Below are positions 32,786 through 44,612 of a DNA stretch of 64,000 nucleotides, piece by piece. Source of the stretch: Theocolax elegans (Eukaryota > Arthropoda > Insecta > Hymenoptera > Cerocephalidae); the NCBI GenBank assembly GCA_026168455.1, contig CM047427.1, positions 45,610,558-45,674,557 of the forward strand. The letters run 5' to 3'. Position 1 is the first letter of the stretch; the number at the start of each line of letters is the position of its first letter. Both the position numbers and the translations under genes were made by a program. A model generated the notes under the pieces. It ran no database searches and was not told the origin of the DNA. It saw only the letters and a program-made list of their open reading frames with translations.

Positions 32786-34072
32786 ATGAGCAAAATCAAT
32801 AAACACTCAATGGTGCACAGACCAGAAAATATAGGGGTTCCCAACCCCACAGAAACAACAGCAGCCGCAACAACAGGCAAAGAAAAAAGTACTCACAAGA
32901 AAACGGGTACGCGTGGCCTGTCGTCTTCCTCGGAGGGGGAGTCGAAGGACCAAAAGAGATATAGGCCAGGGACTAGCAAAAAGGCCGAGAACAGTTCGAG
33001 CTCCTCTTCGGAATCGGAAATCGAGACAGAAACTGAGGTCCGTCCTGAAATTAAGAAGGAAAGGCATATATTGGAAACACCAATGTATGTGATGCAGCAA
33101 ATAGAGACGATAAAGAAATATATCGTCAAGAAAGACAGCGAGAGAACGCATACGGCTCTCCACAACATACACGCTATTATGTCAACCTTAATAGCGAAAA
33201 GTGCATATCTGGAAGGGCAGATAAAAGCAATAAATGAAAGAGAGAAAAGCAAACAAGAGTCGTATGCAGGGGTCGCTAAAAGACTTGTCGCGCCAAAAGA
33301 AACGGCAAAACAAGTAAATATTAAGAACCCGAAGAATCACAAACTAATGATAAGACCGAAAAACGCTGAATCTTTCAAAACAGAAGAAGAGATGAAACAA
33401 AAATTTCAGGCGGACTTCAGGCCGAGAATAGAGAAAGTGCAGATCAGAAGCCTACGTACAATTAATAAGGGCTTGCTGATAGAAACGGAGAATGAAGAAT
33501 CTCTGCAAAAGATTCTTAATAAGAAAGAACTAAGGGCAAACTTCGAAATGACGAGACCAACAAAACAGAGACCGAGGTTGATTATTTATGACTTACCTAA
33601 GAACATAAATGAGAAAGAAATAGTCGAAATTATAGCTGAACAGAACCCATGCACACAAAACGAGGCCAAAGGGCAGATAATCCCGAAATTTAAAACCGGG
33701 AAGAAAGAGGGAACTAGGACAAACTGGGTAGTAGTGGTTACACCAGAAATGAGAAGCAGGCTATTAGAAAAGAGGAGAATATTCGTTGACTACCAATCTT
33801 GTAAAGTGCAGGACTTCGTGCTAGTCTCCAGGTGCTATAAGTGCCAGGGTTACGGACACATCAGTAAGGTATGCCATAATGAGGTGTACTGTTCTCATTG
33901 CGCCGAAAAAGGTCACTCCTTCGATAAATGCCCGAATAAGAATAGCCAGAAAAAGTGTATTAACTGTGTAAAGGCCAAGAAAAAGTCAGAACACAACGTT
34001 CTAGACACAAAATGCCCATGCTATATCAAGGCATTAGAAAGGCTTGTCAATAACACGGATTACGAAGAATAA
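32786..34072 (+). CDS. ORF1 (gag-like, zinc knuckles) of the plus-strand LINE
   Basis: The intact 428-residue frame starts at ATG 32786. The N-terminus is Ser/Glu/Lys-rich. A central domain with LIIYDLPKNINEKEI is typical of R1-clade ORF1, and three C-terminal knuckles follow: CYKCQGYGHISKVC, CSHCAEKGHSFDKC and a third beginning CINC. ORF1 proteins of this clade bind the element RNA and target the RNP to the nucleus and insertion site. ORF1 overlaps ORF2 by about 29 bases in another frame, usual for R1 elements. Confidence 0.85.
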   Translation: MSKINKHSMVHRPENIGVPNPTETTAAATTGKEKSTHKKTGTRGLSSSSEGESKDQKRYRPGTSKKAENSSSSSSESEIETETEVRPEIKKERHILETPMYVMQQIETIKKYIVKKDSERTHTALHNIHAIMSTLIAKSAYLEGQIKAINEREKSKQESYAGVAKRLVAPKETAKQVNIKNPKNHKLMIRPKNAESFKTEEEMKQKFQADFRPRIEKVQIRSLRTINKGLLIETENEESLQKILNKKELRANFEMTRPTKQRPRLIIYDLPKNINEKEIVEIIAEQNPCTQNEAKGQIIPKFKTGKKEGTRTNWVVVVTPEMRSRLLEKRRIFVDYQSCKVQDFVLVSRCYKCQGYGHISKVCHNEVYCSHCAEKGHSFDKCPNKNSQKKCINCVKAKKKSEHNVLDTKCPCYIKALERLVNNTDYEE

Positions 34073-37000
34073 GAACAGGTTATTTGTAGCTCAACTTAAT
34101 GCCAGGCGATCGAGAAGGGTAGTACCCGAAATCAGGCAAAAAGCGTATGAAAATGGGATACAAGCTTTAATGTTACAAGAGCCGTATACACGGTCGAATA
34201 AAGTGATGGATTACGGAATGGGAATAAGAATTGTCTCTGGAAAGGAAAACCCATGGGCTGCTATAGCAATAACAGACCCGAACGCAGTAGTTTTGCAAAT
34301 ATCAAATCTCTGCATGACACACTTTGCGGTTGCAGAAGTCTCGATACCATATAAGGTATATCTTATAAGTGGATACTTCCAACTAAAGGATGATATCGAA
34401 GTGCATCTTAACACGCTGCAAACAATTATTAATGCACTAGAAGGAAAGAACTTTATTATTGGTATCGATTCTAATGCCCGATCAGCCTTATGGGGTCCAG
34501 TAGACACATACGCAAAAGGAGAAAAGCTAGAAGAGTTCATTATCCAGAATAATCTGTGTGTGATAAATGACCCTAATAGCATAGCAACGGTCGCAAGTGA
34601 AGTCGGAGAAGGACACGTAGATGTAACAATAGCCTCACCTAATATGATCGAAAGAATACATAACTGGAAAGTTCAAAGGAACTGGACTTCCAGCGATCAC
34701 AGGACTATAACGTTCGAGATAGGAGAAATGGCTGTAAGCGGGAGATACAGAAACAGCGAAAATATGAGGCGTTACATGATCAGCAAGGCTAACTGGGGTT
34801 TATTTATACACACTCTAAGAGAAAACTGGAAACCAATTCCGAACTATCACGATACAGGCTCAACGATCGCCGGCTTGAGAAACATAACCAAAGGCATAAG
34901 GATGGCATGTGACAAAGCCATACCAACTAAGAATAAATCAAATAGGAAAGTCCCATGGTGGAACGAAGAACTGACTCAGGCCAAAAAATACACGAACAAA
35001 CTGAGACGGCAATTTCAAAAGGAAAGAAACCCAGAACAAAGGGAATATAAGAAAAGGGTTTATAAGTCGGCTAAGAGACAGTATACAAGACAAATTGACT
35101 CGACAAAGACCCATAAATGGGAAGAGTTCGTAACCAGACAAGGCAATGACAATCCATGGAGCTTACCATACAAACTGGCCGCCAAAAAGGCAAGGATTAG
35201 AGACATCGCAAGTAATATTCTAACAGATAGTGGATACACGATGACTTGCGAAAAAACAGCAAAACAGATACTAGACCGACTGTTCCCCGACGATGAAATA
35301 TACTCAGAGACACAAGAGCAAGCGAATATAAGGCTGCAGAACAATAGATATACAGACGAATACAGAGAAACGGAGGAGTTTACAATAACAGAGATGGTAC
35401 AAGTGGTAAAGAAAATGAAGCCAGGTAAAGCTCCTGGAATAGACTGTTTGGATCTGACAATAATTAAAAGTGCTCTAGAGGTAGTCGGCGAAGATCTGTT
35501 AAAGATATACAATAGCTGTTTAAAGTATGGCATCTTTCCGAACATGTGGAAAGTTGGGAAGGTCATTACTATTAAAAAAGGAATCGATAAAGATCCAAGT
35601 CTCCTAAGCTCGCATAGACCAATATGCCTTTTATCTATATTAGGCAAAATACTGGAAGGACTGATAATCAGAAAACTGGAAAAAGTAGTGGAACCCAGTC
35701 TTTCAGATAAACAATACGGCTTCAGGAAGAATAGATCCACAGAAGATGCGATAGTCTATGTAGTTAATAAAGTGAAACAATCCAACAAGAAGTACGTTAT
35801 CATAATGTTTCTTGACATAAAGGGAGCATTTGATAGCGTATGGTGGCCGGGAGTACTGGAAAAGCTAAGACACATGAGATGCTCCTGGAGACTGTATGAA
35901 ATAACTAGGGATTACCTCTGTAATAGGAAAGTAATTATTTCCGAAGGTGGCAACTTTGCGAGTAAAGATGTGACAAAAGGTTGTCCCCAGGGCTCACTAC
36001 TGGGGTCGATCTTATGGAACGTAGTGTTCGACGAAATACTTCACGTATTAGAAAGAGAAGGACATGAGACGATAACCTATGCAGATGACCAGGCAGTGAT
36101 AGTAGAAGGAGACTCCAGGGGAGAACTAGAAATAAGAGGACAAGCTGCAATTGACATGATAGAGAGATGGAGCAAAAAGGTCAAAATGAAACATGCACCG
36201 GATAAATGTGGCATGCTCTTAGCCAAGGGAACATTCCATGAAAAATGTTACCCAGTAATTAAAATAAATGGCAAGAGAATTAAAAGGCAGGAACCAGTAA
36301 AATATCTGGGAGTTTCATTTGGCAAAGGCTTAAGTGTGCAGCATCATGTCACGGAGATCTCAATGAAAACCAGAGGAATCTTCCAAAGGTTAGCGAGATT
36401 AGCTAGAGATGAGTGGGGCTTGGGCTATCGTTCTCTGGAAATAATATACAAAGGGGTATATATACCAATTATAACGTACGCAGCAGCAGGATGGTTTAAA
36501 CTCGCAAATAATGTCCAAAAGAAAAAGCTCATAATGTCACAAAGATTTGCTCTAATGAAGACAACGGGAGCATATAGAACCACTTCGGCTGAGTCCATCA
36601 CAATGATAACGGGTCACTTGCCGATAGATCTGGAATGTGAAAAAAGAATAGGAATGTATTACATAAGGAAGAACAAGGAATTTAAATACATGGGCTACAC
36701 ATACCAGACGGTGGAGAATCCTCTACCAGGCAATGAATGGAAGAGAAAATACAATGCAAGGTGTGAATTGGACAAGGAATTGAGGAAAGTGTGGCAGTCA
36801 AGGTGGGATAACTCTATAAAGGGCAGACATACATATGAGATAATGCCAAACGTGGAAGAAAGAAGGAAAAAGACGTGGCTTAAACCGAGCAAGTATCTAA
36901 TGCAAATTCTTAGTGGACATGGAAGTTTTCAAACTTTCAGAATGCGATTTAACTTTGTAGAATCAGACCTGTGCAGCTGCGGAGAGACAGACTCCCCGGA

Positions 37001-37241
37001 ACATGTTATATAGAAATGCGTGAAGTACGAACAAATAAGACTAAAACACATGCAGGAGACAGAGGCAGGAATGAGAGACACAAAAGCCTTATTGGAAACA
37101 AAGGAAGGGACCGAGAGGCTGACAAGGATGACAAAAGAAATCTTACTCGCAAAGGATGCTACGGAAATTCTAGAAAGAGATTTAGTCGTAGACATAGTGG
37201 AAACTGAGGAAGCAGAAGAGTTAAGGGAAGAGAATGAGTGA
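34044..37241 (+). pseudogene. ORF2 (endonuclease-reverse transcriptase) of the plus-strand LINE, one nonsense codon
   Basis: APE-type endonuclease: AQLNARRS, MLQEPYT, IIGIDSNARS and SSDHRTITF carry the metal-binding and catalytic residues. RT: GKAPGIDCLD, HRPICLLSILGKILE, FLDIKGAFDS, KGCPQGSLLGSILW and the catalytic YADD near 36080. The C-terminal R1-type finger (CSCGETDSPEHVI) is cut by a TAG at 37011-37013; the same frame then continues 76 codons to 37241. No ATG opens the frame (TTG at 34044), so translation probably depends on the ORF1 overlap. Apart from this stop the protein is complete, so the copy is young. Confidence 0.87.
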
Positions 37242-37991
37242 GTAGGTTAGGGATAGACAATATTCCAGAAAGTAGATAGACAAGAGAAAAAGAGAGAGAA
37301 AAAGGAAAAGCATAAGTGAGAAGGGAATGAAAGTGGTAAGGTTAGAAAGAATTCCATTGTAAGTAACAAATGGAGGAATAGGAAAGGAAATAGATACAGA
37401 GGTAATCAAGATAGCTTATCATACTAGACAATAGGTAAACTAACACTTTCTAATAGATAGAATATAACTGACGAGAATGAATGACGATGAAAGAGGAAAA
37501 ATGGCAATGGAGAGAAAGAAGAAAGAATGGAGATGAAAGATAAAGTTTGAAAGATAGTATGAAAGGGTATGAAAGTTAGGGAGAATGAACGGACGCTAGG
37601 TAGGAACTCCTTCTTTTATAAAAGTAGATAAACAACAAGATTAACCAAAGTAGGGAAGAAGAAGAAAGAAGAGGAAGAGAGAAGATATTAGGAAGAGAAA
37701 GGAAGAGAGAGAAGAAAGAAGTAGCAAAAATAGAAAGTCCTAGTCCCTAGTTCCCCAAAAGAGAAAGGATATAATAAAAGTAAAAAGGAATAAAAAATAA
37801 ATAATAAAACCGAAGCACAAGAGAGAACATAGAAAGAGTTAATCGCAAGAGAAGGAAAAGACAAATGCGAACTCTGGAAAGTTCCGTAGTCCAAAAACCG
37901 TCACAGTCTAAGATAAGGAAGACAAGTAGATAGCAAAAGAGACGTGACAAGGACGACCGCCGGTATGCCAGAGGCGAGGTACGGCGGCAAT
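37242..37991 (+). other. Purine-rich 3' UTR of the plus-strand LINE
   Basis: About 750 bp dominated by GA-rich sequence (GAGAAAAAGAGAGAG types). Minus-strand frames here are Phe/Leu/Ser-rich by composition and are not genes. Confidence 0.75.
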
Positions 37992-38043
37992 GATCGATGT
38001 GTTAGGACATCGATCTAGCTCGGTTTTTTTTTTTTTTTTTTTT
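37992..38043 (+). other. Terminal hairpin and T20 tail of the plus-strand LINE
   Basis: GATCGATGT and ACATCGATC form a perfect 9-bp stem with a 6-nt loop, eight bases before a run of 20 T that abuts the target duplication. A 3' stem-loop may be the RT recognition site. The T tail on the coding strand is opposite to the expected poly(A). Confidence 0.7.
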
Positions 38044-38052
38044 ACCCGTGTA

Positions 38053-38651
38053 CCGATCGCTAACTTTCCAGCCGAGTCCCCCTCCCCCCATCAATCTAGG
38101 ATCGACGAAGGTGAGGTCGACTATGGACGACTTGCCGGCTTTGGTGAAAGTCGGGGTTGTCCCTGTGTTACCGATCTCCAGCCCCAGTAGAGCGATCGCT
38201 TCGAGAAGTGCGCTACCACGCGCGTTGGTCTTGGCGCTGCCCCAGTCCGTCGCCCAAGCATTAAAGTCCCCACCGATTGCGACCGGTAGCCGTGAGGACC
38301 GAGCACTGGTGACGACTGCATCCAGAGATCTCGCAAAGTCCTCGGTGGAATCGCTGGGCGGGAAGTAGCAGCTGTACATGCGTACCCCGCCACCTCCACC
38401 CAGGTGAAGCTGGGAAGGGGGGCGACCATCTTTCTAGAGATGTGTATATTTCCACATACCCAGATGGCCGCCTTGCCCGTGGCATCCCTTACCCAGTTCG
38501 ACTTCTCGAGATCCCGGAACTCCTTGCTGATGATCGCTACGTCCGCTCTCTCCTCTCTGACCAGCTGGGACAGCAGGTCCTGGGCCACAGCGCAGTGGTT
38601 GAGGTTTATTTGGAGCACCTTAATCATTTTTGATGTGTGCTCCCTCCTCAT
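38053..38651 (-). pseudogene. LINE copy A ORF2, proximal part (endonuclease)
   Basis: It begins MIKVLQINLNHCAVAQDLLS (Asn of the APE fold). IAIGGDFNAWATDWGSAKTN-type sequence follows but in a shifted frame: a one-base difference near 38390 separates the two halves. It ends at the insertion of the plus-strand LINE. Confidence 0.8.
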
Positions 38652-40045
38652 GCGAGGTCTTGGCTTTGGCCTCGCAGTCCACTGCTTCGTGGCCCTCTTG
38701 GCCGCACCGATAGCATTGCGCTGACCAGTCGACTGCGCTCTTGCACTCCCTCGCGATGTGTCCCGATTCGTGGCATCGGTAGCAGCGCGAGGATACCTCT
38801 CGCAGTCGAACTCTGCAATTGACCCATCCGATCCGGAGCTTCCCGTCTTGCAGCAGTTTTTTGGCTGCTACTGCCGGAAGCTGGATGGTCGCAGCTAGGG
38901 TGCCACTGTAGGACCCCCTGGTTTTAATATTATCCGGGGATACCACATTTGGCCCGATCTTTGCCGCAATCGCTGCGGTCACCTCCGTTGTTGTCGTGGA
39001 CTCGTCCATGTCCCTGATGGTGATGGACACTTTGTGAGACAGCGGCTGGACCTCTGCTGACCCACTCAGGGTGGACGAGACCACTGTCCTCAGCTCCGCC
39101 GTTTCCGTTCCGGGTCGCCCCAGTTCGAGGAGGAGCTCTCCAGCCCTGGTGCGCCTGATACGCGTGACCCGTTCTCCTAGTGCCTTTAGTTCCGGTGCAG
39201 CCTTGACCTTCCGGAGAATGTCAGCGTAGGAAGAGCCCCCGCTAGATGTCTTGATCTTGATGGCATCTGGGCGTGGGGGTCTTACTCCGGCCTTAGGCTC
39301 TGCCGTGCCTTTGGCCGGTTTGCTGACACGTTTCTGCTGTTCTTCATGCTGCTTCGGCTGGCTGTTCTTCATCTTCTTTTCTTCTTGCTCTTCTTCACTA
39401 CTGTGGCCCAGTCAGGGACCTTTGACTGGTTCCCACCCGTCTTAGGAACGGATGGCGAAGCATCTGCTGGCCCATTTTTGTTAGTGGACTGCTTCGACCC
39501 CTTCTTCCTTTTCTCCGGGGGTTGCTGAGGTGGTGATGGTCTTTCCCTTTCCACCGGCCTCCTTTGACGCTCTTCAGCGCGGAAGATGGGCGACGTTTGG
39601 CACGTTCATTGTATTCATTGAGAGCTCTGCTGGCTGCTCTCGCCATACTCTTCAGCTCTTTGTGGATGTTGTTCTTGTTAAGAACAAACTCCACCAGGGT
39701 GCCTATTTTCTCACGCAGACGGAGAAAAGCTCTGTTAGCGTCACTCGACATCCCGGTCGAGGGCAGGTCACACGTAGCATTAGATGCTTCAGAGGCCGAG
39801 TGACCAACCTCCGCAGCACTTACCATTTTCACGGTGTGAGTTCGGTCCCCCCCAAAATCCGTGGGACCAGCACTGACCACCGGGGCTTCCACCCGATCGG
39901 AATCAGTGGCGGGATTTGACAGGATTGCCATGCCCGCTTGGGATAGTGTTGTTTTCAGCTCACTATCCATATTTGGTTTAATTTCGGGGTGCCTTCCCCT
40001 ATCTGGTTTTGGTTCGCCCCAAATATTTGATTTTTTCGGTACCAT
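38620..40045 (-). pseudogene. LINE copy A ORF1 (gag-like), frameshifted
   Basis: The N-terminal half is open from ATG 40045. A deletion relative to copy D (near 39600) shifts the frame, and the C-terminal half reads from about 39372 with knuckles CYRCHESGHIARECKS and CYRCGQEGHEAVDC. The product would bind element RNA in an active copy. Confidence 0.8.
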
Positions 40046-40119
40046 CCATATGTGGAAAGTATTCCCCTATCCACCACCTGGGGAGGTGCCACGATGCGGG
40101 ACCAGCAAACCCGGCACGG

Positions 40120-40140
40120 GTGTGTCTGTGTGTCTGTCTA

Positions 40141-40171
<31 letters not shown>

Positions 40172-40183
40172 TTTTTTTTTTTT
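40120..40183. repeat. (TG)n and T29 between LINE copies A and B
   Basis: TGTGTCTGTGTGTCTGTC-type degenerate TG repeat followed by 29 T (the poly(A) of copy B). The same degenerate TG pattern separates copies B and C. Confidence 0.9.
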
Positions 40184-41336
40184 CCGAAGAGGTGGAGAAA
40201 TGCTTAATGCACCATGACTGGAGCCATGCGAGACTCCCCGTGTGTGGGACTCTCCTACCGAAGGATGTCGATAGGCATACCCACTAAAACTCCACCTCTT
40301 TTCTTACCTTTATTCCCCCGCGGAAACCGCCGCAAGGCATTACTTCGCGGGGGAAGGCACGGCTAGATTAGCCCACTACTGTTGCTATCGCAACTCCTGT
40401 CTCCTCTTCTCTTCTGATGAGACCCAGCCTGTCCACTACGGACGTACAGAGGGTCACTACCGCGTTCCATCCCTCCTGGGAGTCAAGCAGGCACGCCCCG
40501 ATGCCCTCAGGGGTGAGGGGACCGCTCCAAGTGACTTGAAACTGGTCCCGTTCCTCCCTGAAACGAGGACACCATAAGAGGACGTGTTCCACGTCTTCGT
40601 CCACCCCTGGACAAGCCGGGCACTCTGCGCTGCCGTAGACCCCTATACGAATAGGTAGCTACGGAAGCATCCGTGCCCGGTCAGCACCTGGGTAAGCTGG
40701 AAACTGACGAAGCCGTGTTTTCTGCTCGCCCACTCCTGGATCCGCGGGATTATGCGGTAGGTCCAGCGGCCGTCCCTGGCTGAGTCCCATCTCCGCTGCC
40801 ACTCCTCTACGGTCCGCAATGACCATCGGTTATGGCAGCGATTCTCTTCTACGCGTCGCCCACCCTCACGGTGTCTTTCAGCTCTCTCGGCTGCCAGGAG
40901 GTCGAAGGGGGCGGTCCCCGCGATCTTCTCACGCAGACGGAGAAAAGCTCTGTAAGCATCACTCGACATCCCAGTCGAGGGCAGGTCACACGTAGCATTA
41001 GATGCGTCAGAGGCCGAGTGACCAACCTCCGCAGCACTTACCATTTTCACGGTGTGAGTTTGGTCCCCCCCAACATCCGTGGGACCAGCACTGACAACTG
41101 GGGCTTTCACCCGATCGGAATCAGTAGCGGGATTTGACAGGATTGCCATGCCCGCTTGGGGTAGTGTTGTTTTCAGCTCACTATCCATAATTGGTTTAAT
41201 TTCGGGGTGCCTTCCCCTATCTGGTTTTGGTTCACCCCGAATATTTGATTTTTTCGGTACCATCCATATGTGGAAAGCATTCCCCTATCCACCACCTGGG
41301 GAGGTGCCACGATGCGGGACCAGCAAACCCGGCACG
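40184..41336 (-). mobile_element. LINE copy B: internally deleted (~3.6 kb lost)
   Basis: This copy retains the 3' ~740 bp and the 5' ~410 bp, joined at ~40923. An open frame (41263-40643) therefore runs from ORF1 (AFLRLREK) into the RT C-terminal region (IAGTAPFDLL). Its 3' part is almost identical to that of copy C. There is no GT...AG at the junction in the intact copies, so this is a deletion rather than a spliced RNA. Confidence 0.85.
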
Positions 41337-41358
41337 GGTGTGTCTGTGTGTCTGTCTA

Positions 41359-41389
<31 letters not shown>

Positions 41390-41580
41390 TTTTTTTCCGA
41401 AGAGGTGGAGAAATGCTTAATGCACCATGACTGGAGCCATGCGAGACTCCCCGTGTGTGGGACTCTCCTACCGAAGGATGTCGATAGGCATACCCACTAA
41501 AACTCCACCTCTTTTCTTACCTTTATTCCCCCGCGGAAACCGCCGCAAGGCATTACTTCGCGGGGGAAGGCACGGCTAGA

Positions 41581-44500
41581 TTAGCCCACTACTGTTGCTA
41601 TCGCAACTCCTGTCTCCTCTTCTCTTCTGATGAGACCCAGCCTGTCCACTACGGACGTACAGAGGGTCACTACCGCGTTCCATCCCTCCTGGGAGTCAAG
41701 CAGGCACGCCCCGATGCCCTCAGGGGTGAGGGGACCGCTCCAAGTGACTTGAAACTGGTCCCGTTCCTCCCTGAAACGAGGACACCATAAGAGGACGTGT
41801 TCCACGTCTTCGTCCACCCTGGACAAGCCGGGCACTCTGCGCTGCCGTAGACCCCTATACGAAATAGGTAGCTACGGAAGCATCCGTGCCCGGTCAGCAC
41901 CTGGGTAAGCTGGAAACTGACGAAGCCGTGTTTTCTGCTCGCCCACTCCTGGATCCGCGGGATTATGCGGTAGGTCCAGCGGCCGTCCCTGGCTGAGTCC
42001 CATCTCCGCTGCCACTCCTCTACGGTCCGCAATGACCATCGGTTATGGCAGCGATTCTCTTCTACGCGTCGCCCACCCTCACGGTGTCTTTCAGCTCTCT
42101 CGGCTGCCAGGAGGTCGAAGGGGGCGGTCCCCGCGATCACCGAGAGCGCAATGTCAGATACGGTTCGGTACGCCCGGGCCACCCTTAGCGCAGCTATCCT
42201 GCAGGCTCTCTGACACGGAGCACCAAAGCTCTTGTGCCTGTTCAGGGCATCAGCCCAGATAGGAGCTCCGTATAAAATTACGGAGCTCACCACCGAGGCA
42301 AGGAGAGACCTTCGCGGTTGCTGGGGTCCCCCGATGTTGGGCATGATGCCCGCCAGCGCACGGGCCACCCTTGCCGCCTTTGAGCCCGCGTTCGCGAGAT
42401 GGTGTTTGAACGACAGCCGCGCGTCTAGTGTGACCCCTAAATACTTCAAGGTTTTCACCGACCGTATCCGTTCTTTACCTACCGTGAAGGTGGCGGTCCT
42501 CTCCTTTTTTGTGCGAGAGATGAGCACCGCCTCCGTTTTTTCCGCCGCCAGACTAAGTCCGTGGTCTCTCAACCAAGTGGCGACCACTTCTATAGAGACG
42601 TCTCCGAGATATTCGATCTCTTCGACACTCTTTGCGACCACCACTAGCGCCACGTCGTCCGCGAAAGCCACCATCGAGACACCCTCCGGAAGTTGCTGCC
42701 TAAGCAGGCCGTCATAGACAACGTTCCAGAGTAGGGGCCCAATGACCGAACCCTGCGGCACGCCTCCCGTGATGTTGTGGGAGTGCACACCGTCGTCGGT
42801 GTCGTAGAGCAGAGTACGGTCAGTCAGGTAACTCGAGGTGACCTCCCTCAGATAGAGTGGCACTTGGAAGTGCTGCAGGGACAGCATGATGTCGTCCCAT
42901 CTGGCCGAGTTGAAGGCATTCCGGATGTCCAAGGTGATGGTGGCACACATCCGCCTTGCACTCCGACCAGCATTGATGGCGTTTGTGGCTATGCCAACAA
43001 CTCTGCCTACAGCATCCATGGTCGATCGACCCTTTCGGAAGCCGAACTGGTTGTCGGAGAGGTCTCCGGCCCGACCGATGGCCTCTGCAAGCCTGGCGCA
43101 GATCACCCGCTCCAGGAGCTTCCCAACTATATCCAGTAGACAGAGCGGGCGGTAAGATGATGGCTCCTCCGGGGGTTTGTTTCCCTTTGGTAGGAGTACC
43201 AGCCTCTGCGTCTTCCACTGGGCCGGGAAGCAACCTTCTCTTAGGCATGCGTTGAATGCGTCCAGGAACAAGCCCGGAGCACTCATCGCCGCTGTCTTGA
43301 CGGCCAGGCCAGGTATTCCGTCAGGCCCTGGAGCTTTACGTACGGAAATACCCTTAGCGGCCATCCTCAGTTCGGCTTCACTAATGTCTGGCGACTCGGC
43401 TGCACCAATGGTGGCCATCAGGCCCGTCTCTACCGCCCTTTTCCGATGTTCTGGAAACAGGTGGCGGACGACTCCATCCAGAAAAACTGGGTCGGTGGGT
43501 GCAACAGCTCCCCCGGGGTTGATCTTATTCATAACCGTTTTATACGGTCTGCCCCAGGGGTCGTGGTCCACCTCCTCACAGAGCTCCCGCCAACACCTTC
43601 TCTTGGCAGTCTTGATGGCCACCTTGAGATCCCTCCGCTTTTGTTCGTATTCTGCGGAACGATCTTGGAACCGCGGTGTTCCCCTCGCTCTTTGGTGCAG
43701 CCTTCTGGCACGCAGGCACTCACGTCTCTTTTCTGCGATGTCCTCACTCCACCAGATTATCGGTGGGCGGCCGCGAGGGTTAAACTTCACGGCCATAGAG
43801 GCATCGCAAGCCGCTGTTAGGGCATTCGTGAGGCCTCGTGCTTTTTCTTCGGCGGTTCCCTCCACTTTTTCCCCCTCAAGGGAGCAGAGGAACGTCTCAC
43901 GATCAAACGTGGCTGGTGCCCATCTCTCTCTTGCTCCTCTTCCTGCTCTCTTTGTCCTCCCGCTGGTCAGCTGGAGCTGGTACACGAGTGCTTGGTGGTC
44001 ACTACCCGTGTAACAATCGCTAACTTTCCAGCCGAGTCCCCCTCCCCCCATCAATCTTGGATCGACGAAGGTGAGGTCGACTATGGACGACTTGCCGGCT
44101 TTGGTGAAAGTCGGGGTTGTCCCTGTGTTAGCGATCTCCAGCCCTAGTAGAGCGAACGCCTCGAGAAGTGCGCGACCACGCGCGTTGGTCTTGGCGCTGC
44201 CCCAGTCCGTCGCCCAAGCATTAAAGTCCCCACCGATTGCGACCGGTAGCCGTGAGGACCGAGCACTGGTGACGACTGCATCCAGAGATCTCGCAAAGTC
44301 CTCGGTGGGATCGCTGGGCTGGAAGTAGCAGCTGTACATGCGTACCCCCGCCACCTCCACCCAGGTGAAGCTGGGAAGGGGGGCGACCATCTTTCTGGAG
44401 ATGTGTATATTTCCACATACCCAGATGGCCGCCTTGCCCGTGGCATCCCTTACCCAGTTCGACTTCTCGAGATCCCGGAACTCCTCGCTGATGATCGTTA

Positions 44501-44612
44501 CGTCCGCTCTCTCCTCTCTGACCAGCTGGGACAGCAGGTCCTGGGCCACAGCGCAGTGGTTGAGGTTTATTTGGAGCACCTTAATCATTTTTGATGTGTG
44601 CTCCTTCCTCAT
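41581..44612 (-). pseudogene. LINE copy C ORF2 (EN-RT), single frameshift near the C-terminus
   Basis: From ATG 44612 the frame holds for ~930 residues. The APE endonuclease has QINLNHCAV, ISEEFRD, IGGDFNAWATDW and GSDHQALV. The RT has RKAPGPDGIPGLA, SSYRPLCLLDIVGKLLE, TLDIRNAFNSARWDD, GGVPQGSVIGPLLW and the catalytic AFADDVAL. One base is missing in a C-run near 41817 (CCACCC versus CCACCCC in copies A, B and D). This throws the CX2C...H...C finger and the C-terminus out of frame, and the shifted frame stops at 41670. The start lies 32 bases inside ORF1, in another frame. Confidence 0.88.

Larger units (their letters stand above)
32183..38042 (+). mobile_element. Second R1-clade LINE, plus strand, inserted into copy A
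   Basis: The element is flanked by TACCCGTGTA on both sides (32173-32182 and 38043-38052). Copies C and D have one uninterrupted copy of this site, so the insertion and its ~10-bp target duplication are certain. It has a ~600-bp GC-rich 5' UTR, ORF1, ORF2, a purine-rich 3' UTR and an unusual T20 end. It appears full length. Confidence 0.88.
29631..40119 (-). mobile_element. LINE copy A: R1-clade, Waldo-like, minus strand, interrupted
   Basis: Without the inserted second LINE (32183-38042) this copy is ~4.6 kb and near full length. From 5' to 3' on the minus strand it has a leader (CCGTGCCGGGTTTGC start), gag-like ORF1, EN-RT ORF2, a short 3' UTR and a poly(A) tail that joins (AC)n. Compared with copies C and D it has small deletions in ORF1, the EN-RT linker (near 31890) and RT (near 31300), so it cannot be active. 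Confidence 0.85.

Noticed and set aside
40643..41263. Copy B fusion ORF as a novel ORF1-RT chimeric gene or a spliced product
   Set aside because: The junction lacks GT...AG at the corresponding sites of intact copies, and the catalytic parts are absent; an internal deletion explains it.
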